16,128 nucleotides of DNA, from the NCBI GenBank assembly GCA_964415245.1, contig CAYQAJ010000104.1:1-16128 (forward strand). Reading direction: 5' to 3'. The position numbers were made by a program, and so were the translations under genes. The first letter of the stretch is position 1; each line of letters begins with the position of its first letter. The DNA is from CAYQAJ01 sp964415245. GTDB taxonomy: Bacteria > Planctomycetota > Planctomycetia > Pirellulales > Pirellulaceae. The notes beneath the pieces were generated by a model. That model saw nothing but the letters and a program-made list of their open reading frames with translations, did no database searches and was not told where the DNA came from. This document shows positions 12,460 through 16,128 of the stretch, piece by piece.

Positions 12460-15400
12460 TTACTGGCTACTCGAGAATACCGGCGGGATGTATTGAATCT
12501 GCGAAATCGCGTCCAGGTTCGACTGAATTTTCGAGATCGCCAGCTCCAGGTCGTTAAACTGCTTGAGCAAAAACTCGCGCTGCCGCTCCAAGCGCTCGGT
12601 CATGAAGTCGATGCGAGCCCGGTTGTCGTCGATGCGCTGCGACAGGGAGGCCGACCGGCTGATCAACAGCGAGTTCTCCTCGCCGGCGATCGATTCAATT
12701 CGGGCATCCAACTTGGCGGCGAATCCGAGAGTCTCCGAAGTGAAAAACTCCTCTACGGCGTCGGGGTCGGCGGCGAACTTCGCTTGAAGTTTGGCCGTAT
12801 CGAGCGACAGTTTTCCGTCGTCGCCGAGGCTCAGCCCGAGTTCTCCCAGCGACTGAATCGAGCCGACGCCGAAGAAGCGGCCCGACAGCAACGTGGCGAG
12901 ATCGTTTTCGACGCGCAAGGCTTCGAGCGAACCGAACAGTACGCCGGTGGTGTTGTCGACGTCGTTGAAGAAGGTGAGATCGTCCAGCTTCGTTTTCAGC
13001 TTGTTGTATTGATCGACGAACGTCTGCAGGGTGCTGACCAGCTTCGAATCGGTCGTCGACACGGAGACCGTCACGGGATCGGACGACGCGCCGTTCACGG
13101 TGATGCTCAGACCGCTCACCAGGTCGTCGAATTTGTTGTTCGAGGAGGCGGCCAGCAGTCCCTCGCCCGTTCCCTCGGAGCCGCCGAACAAGAGCAGGGC
13201 GTCGCGTGCCGCCGCAATCTGCTGCAGCGTGAAGCCGGCCTGGCTGGCGTCAATGAGCAGCTCGCCCGCTTTGCCGGAGACATCGCTGCGGATCGTCAGG
13301 CGGAACGGCAGCGCACCCGAGCCGCTGCTGAAGATCGAGGCGGTGACGTTCGCGCCCTGGTCGTTGATCTTTTCGACCAGGTCTTCCAGCGTGTCGTCGG
13401 CGTCGATAGTGATGTGGTTGGTGAATGCGCCGTCGATCAATTGGGCGGGGACCGAGTCGATGACCGTATCCACCGCGAATCCCGCGATCCGCAAGTCGGC
13501 CGCCGCGTGGCCCGTGCCCACGTCGCGAATTTCCGCGCGGCCTGCGCCGCCGCTGGTGTCGACGAGCGCGATGCCGTCGCCCGTGTCGTTGATGCGGGCG
13601 GTTACCTGCAGGTTCAAGCCGTTGATGGCGTCGATGATGCCACCGACGGTGGTGATCGGCGTCGTCGACAGATTCACCGACTTTGCGGTTCCGGTAGAGT
13701 CGTAAACGAGGAACGAGCCTTTCGCCACGCCTTTGCCGCCATTGAGCGAGGACAGAAGGGTGCTGCGGTTGATCGACTGTCGATCGAGCGAGCCGCTGTT
13801 GACGCTGGTTTGCGCGGCATTGACCGCGATCTGCAGCTTGTCGGCCGTGTTGGTACCGTCGCCGTTGGCCACAATGAGCGGGCTGGCCGTGGAGCCGGTG
13901 GTGTCGGTGAGTACGATACCGTTGCGTGCCGTGTTGACGCTGGCGGTGATGCCCAGGCCCGCGGAGTTGATCGCCGCGAAGACGTCGTCGAGCGTTTCGG
14001 CCGACGAGAGGTCGACGCTGTTCGACGCCCCCGTGCGATCGGTGATGTCGAGCAGGCCGAGCGTTCCCAACCCCTGTCCGCCGGAGAGGCTGGTGAGGAG
14101 TGTGGTTTTCAGGCCGGCCTGGAGTCGTCGGCTGGCGATCGTGCTGCCGGTGGCGGTGCCGGTCAGGCCGAGGTCTTCGGCCGCGGTGCCGCCGTTGAGA
14201 CTGGAGGTGGAGAATGTGCCTCCGCCGTCGACGGTCAAATCGGTGAGCACAATGCGGTCGCCGCCGGCGGAAAGCGCGGCCTTGAGGCGATTCGGATCGG
14301 CGCTGTTCAGCACGTTGAGCACGTCGCCCAGCGTTCGTTCGGTCCGCGCGGCAACGGCCGCTCCGCCGTAGGTGGTCGCCGTGTCGGACAGGTCGATCAG
14401 TCCCTGCCCGTCACCCCCGGTGGCCCGCGCGGCCGTAAAAATCAGGCTGGCCACGGGTTCGCCGGCGAGTGCGGCGATCACGTCGTCGGCATTCGTCTGG
14501 CCCGACTCGATGTTGAACGTGAGCGTTTTGTCGTTCGGGTCGGTATCGTCGTAGATGACGGTTTCACTTCCCTTCGTCGCGCCGCCGTCGTCAATGAACA
14601 CGATGCGCACGTCGTCGTACTCGCCGCCCGCGTTGACGGCGGTGAAGGTAATCCGCGCGTTCACACCGCCCGCGGCGTTGGTCGTGGCCGAGGCGTTGGC
14701 ATCGGCTTGGCCCAACGTGTTGAAGTCGACGAGCAGGTTCGGGCTGCCGTCGCGAAACGTCACCTGCAGGTCGGACAGCGAACTGCTGAAATTGATGCCG
14801 TTGCCGTCGTTGAGCCGGTTCAAGCTCACGCCGGAGAAAAGGCTCAGCACGTCGGTCCCGGTAGCCTGGGAGGCGGCCACGTTGATGCCGGCCAGTCCCA
14901 AGTCGGCTGCGGTCGTACCGCCGGACACTTCCTTCACGATCAGGTTGCTGAGCGTCTGGCCGGTGTTGTCGATCAGACGGAAGGAGTCGCCGCTGGCCAC
15001 GGCGGTGACATCAATGCCGTCGGCCGCATTGACGGCCTCGAGCACGTCGTCGACGGTGCGGGCAAACCGCAAATCGACAACGGCGGAATCGCCCCTTCGG
15101 TCGGTGATGCGGATCTTACCTCGGGCCACGCCCAAACCGCCGTTCAGCTCGTCGAGGCTGGCGGGCTGGTCGACGAAGCCGCCGAACCCGAAGGAGAGCG
15201 TGCCGCTTCCCAAGGTCTGGTCGAGCGCGGCGAATCCCGAGCTTTGCAGGTGGTGGGTTTGTGCCTGCCGCACCGGGGTGAAGTGATAAATGCCCTCGGG
15301 CACGCTGCCGGTCACGGCGGCGGTGAGCTTGTTGGGGTCGCTGCTGGTGACCGTTCGCTGTGAGAACAGGTCGGCGCTCGTAAGCTTCTTAGCGGACAAC

Positions 15401-15576
15401 TGCACGGACAGCGCGAGGGCCACCAGCTCGGCGATGGCCGTGCTCTGCTGGACGAGCTTGTCGTTTCGCTGGATGAGCGACGTGCGAGGTTGCGCCTGAA
15501 GGGCAATGAGCTGATTGACGGTATCCGTGATGGGAATGCCGGTAATCAGCCCGACGTTGCTCTGGATGCGTGCCAT
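12460..15576 (-). CDS. fliD: Flagellar filament cap protein FliD (hook-associated protein 2), unusually large
   Basis: FliD caps the growing filament and guides flagellin insertion. At 1038 residues it is about twice the usual 450-500. The N-terminal D0 region (about 1-105) starts MARIQSNVGLITGIPITDTVNQLIALQ, typical FliD_N. The C-terminal FliD_C domain (about 780-1030) has VSVSTTDSKLVSTLQTFVDQYNKLKTKL, LGLSLGDDGKLSLDTAKL, and a final coiled coil RIDFMTERLERQREFLLKQF. Between them are four repeats of about 114 residues of the flagellin-hook IN type, each with an L..LNGG.GV....I.I.D.TG start, a TLDDVL.AIN helix and an I.LTD strand, plus a half repeat. The second is interrupted by a domain of about 120 residues. 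The start has GAGG about 11 bases upstream; the longer in-frame version adds 35 Arg/Gly-rich residues. Confidence 0.94.
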   Translation of the reverse strand: MARIQSNVGLITGIPITDTVNQLIALQAQPRTSLIQRNDKLVQQSTAIAELVALALSVQLSAKKLTSADLFSQRTVTSSDPNKLTAAVTGSVPEGIYHFTPVRQAQTHHLQSSGFAALDQTLGSGTLSFGFGGFVDQPASLDELNGGLGVARGKIRITDRRGDSAVVDLRFARTVDDVLEAVNAADGIDVTAVASGDSFRLIDNTGQTLSNLIVKEVSGGTTAADLGLAGINVAASQATGTDVLSLFSGVSLNRLNDGNGINFSSSLSDLQVTFRDGSPNLLVDFNTLGQADANASATTNAAGGVNARITFTAVNAGGEYDDVRIVFIDDGGATKGSETVIYDDTDPNDKTLTFNIESGQTNADDVIAALAGEPVASLIFTAARATGGDGQGLIDLSDTATTYGGAAVAARTERTLGDVLNVLNSADPNRLKAALSAGGDRIVLTDLTVDGGGTFSTSSLNGGTAAEDLGLTGTATGSTIASRRLQAGLKTTLLTSLSGGQGLGTLGLLDITDRTGASNSVDLSSAETLDDVFAAINSAGLGITASVNTARNGIVLTDTTGSTASPLIVANGDGTNTADKLQIAVNAAQTSVNSGSLDRQSINRSTLLSSLNGGKGVAKGSFLVYDSTGTAKSVNLSTTPITTVGGIIDAINGLNLQVTARINDTGDGIALVDTSGGAGRAEIRDVGTGHAAADLRIAGFAVDTVIDSVPAQLIDGAFTNHITIDADDTLEDLVEKINDQGANVTASIFSSGSGALPFRLTIRSDVSGKAGELLIDASQAGFTLQQIAAARDALLLFGGSEGTGEGLLAASSNNKFDDLVSGLSITVNGASSDPVTVSVSTTDSKLVSTLQTFVDQYNKLKTKLDDLTFFNDVDNTTGVLFGSLEALRVENDLATLLSGRFFGVGSIQSLGELGLSLGDDGKLSLDTAKLQAKFAADPDAVEEFFTSETLGFAAKLDARIESIAGEENSLLISRSASLSQRIDDNRARIDFMTERLERQREFLLKQFNDLELAISKIQSNLDAISQIQYIPPVFSSSQ
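14350..14716 (-). other. Domain inserted in the second IN repeat of FliD
   Basis: About 122 residues between VDFNT and ERTLGDVLNVLN. The core reads ARITFTAVNAGGEYDDVRIVF, then GGATKGSETVIYDD, KTLTFNIESGQTNADDVIAAL, SLIFTAARATGGDGQG. This is a beta-rich module that I recall from other large planctomycete surface proteins and flagellins. Boundaries are approximate. Confidence 0.55.
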
Positions 15577-15606
15577 GCCCGTATTGCCTCGCGCATCGGA
15601 AGGGCG

Positions 15607-15638
15607 GCGCCACCGGCGCAAAGCAGCGCCACCGGCGC
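15607..15638. repeat. Two direct copies of GCGCCACCGGCGC
   Basis: 13-bp copies at 15607-15619 and 15626-15638, with a third partial CACCGGCGC near 15649-15657. Each is nearly palindromic. They lie 30-80 bases before the fliD start, in its presumed leader. Confidence 0.6.
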
Positions 15639-15817
15639 CGGGGGCATCACCGGCGCGCAGCGTAAGCCGGCCCCTTCTCAATGCCCCCGATTTCTTGTCT
15701 TCGGTCGCGGCGCGTGTACCGCTTCAAGAATGCTGCCTAACCCCTACAGTCGACCCAAACGACCTGATATGGCCTTGCGCTTCGGGATCGTGACCCGCGG
15801 ATCGAATCGCGTGGATG

Positions 15818-15837
15818 CCAGGGGACAATTCCCCTGG
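15818..15837. other. Short perfect hairpin downstream of the flagellin terminator
   Basis: CCAGGGGA (15818-15825) pairs with TCCCCTGG (15830-15837) around a 4-base loop. It follows the terminator in the direction of flagellin transcription. No T run follows it on the minus strand. Confidence 0.5.
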
Positions 15838-15839
15838 TA

Positions 15840-15885
15840 GTAAAAACGAAACCACCGGGTCGCCTTTGTCAGGCGACCCGGTGGT
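15840..15885 (-). terminator. Rho-independent terminator of the flagellin gene
   Basis: 14-bp perfect stem: ACCACCGGGTCGCC (15851-15864) with GGCGACCCGGTGGT (15872-15885) around a 7-base loop. On the minus strand it is followed by TTCGTTTTTA. It lies 51 bases after the flagellin stop. Confidence 0.9.
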
Positions 15886-15936
15886 GTGAGTTTCGCGATT
15901 GCCGCTGGCTGGAGCGGCCGTTCTTCAGCGCGCCGC

Positions 15937-16128
15937 TTATCGCAGCAGGCCGAGCACGTTTTGCGGAGTGCTGTTGGCGATGGCGAGCACTTGCGTACCC
16001 GACTGCACCAGAATCTGAGCCCTCGTGAGCCGAGCACTTTCCTTGGCGAAGTCGGCGTCGCGGATCGAGCTCTCGGCTTCGGTCAGGTTGGCCAGCGTGT
16101 CGCTAAGGGTGAAGATGTTCGTCTCGAG
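15937..16128 (-). CDS. fliC: Flagellin, C-terminal D0 region, rest outside window
   Basis: Main filament protein, exported by the flagellar type III system. Only the last 63 residues are in the window, and the frame is open to the window edge. They match the conserved C-terminal D0 coiled-coil of flagellins: SDTLANLTEAESSIRDADFAKE, SARLTRAQILVQSGTQVLAIAN and the almost universal ending STPQNVLGLLR before TAA. This is the part that FliS binds and that packs in the filament core. It lies upstream of fliD and fliS on the same strand and has its own strong terminator, so it is probably a separate, highly expressed transcript. Whether its variable middle carries the same insert as FliD cannot be seen. 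Confidence 0.95.
   Translation of the reverse strand, partial: LETNIFTLSDTLANLTEAESSIRDADFAKESARLTRAQILVQSGTQVLAIANSTPQNVLGLLR

Larger units (their letters stand above)
15577..15936. other. Intergenic region between flagellin and fliD
   Basis: 360 bases. It holds the flagellin terminator (15840-15885), a second short hairpin (15818-15837) and GC-rich direct repeats in the fliD leader (15607-15638). I looked for a sigma-28 (TAAA..GCCGATAA) and a sigma-54 (TGGCAC..TTGC) promoter on the minus strand and saw neither. No gene is supported. Confidence 0.55.

Noticed and set aside
12493..15363. A 956-codon open frame on the plus strand
   Set aside because: It is exactly antisense to fliD, has a composition typical of GC-rich shadow frames (Val/Arg/Gly/Ala), and no domain. 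The minus-strand FliD is unmistakable.

Overview
The window looks like a piece of a Planctomycetota (Pirellulales-like) chromosome. This is an inference from four things: the high G+C content, many long open frames antisense to real genes, dispersed repeats of a kind I associate with planctomycete intergenic DNA (GTAGCAGGCAC-type and GGTCATT-type), and the mix of genes (a Tat-exported xylose-isomerase-like protein, an MqnD of the futalosine menaquinone route, flagellar genes). There is no 16S gene to confirm it. A run of exactly 100 N at 11679-11778 shows that this is a scaffold. The flagellar genes on the right are joined to the rest only across that gap.

Layout, left to right. (1) 1-3248, plus strand: protein quality control. 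This holds the C-terminal two thirds of a GroEL that lacks the usual Gly-Met tail, a strong terminator, then dnaJ and grpE joined by an ATGA overlap. (2) 3513-5818, plus strand: two small zinc-ribbon proteins (FmdB-like and YacG-like) and a polytopic membrane protein of unknown function with an acidic tail. (3) 5940-7463: a stand-alone degenerate receiver domain (minus), the RNase P RNA gene rnpB (plus), and an orphan ribbon-helix-helix protein (minus) with a notable pair of crossing inverted repeats upstream. (4) 7836-11421, minus strand: an exported TIM-barrel protein with its own promoter-like site and, upstream of it, a probable operon of mqnD, a small two-helix membrane protein and a YbdK-type carboxylate-amine ligase. 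(5) 11526-11778: a 32-bp perfect inverted repeat followed by a 21-bp tandem array that runs into the gap. (6) 11783-16128, minus strand: fliS, a very large fliD, and the C-terminus of a flagellin whose terminator is clear.

How they work together: GroEL, DnaJ and GrpE are chaperones, and DnaJ and GrpE need a DnaK that is not in the window. Flagellin, FliD (filament cap) and FliS (flagellin export chaperone) are successive parts of filament assembly. MqnD supplies menaquinone for respiration. RNase P RNA matures tRNA. I see no complete defence system, CRISPR array, transposase, rRNA or tRNA gene. The observations most worth a second look are the architecture of the giant FliD, the crossing inverted repeats at 7534-7590, and the two repeat families.
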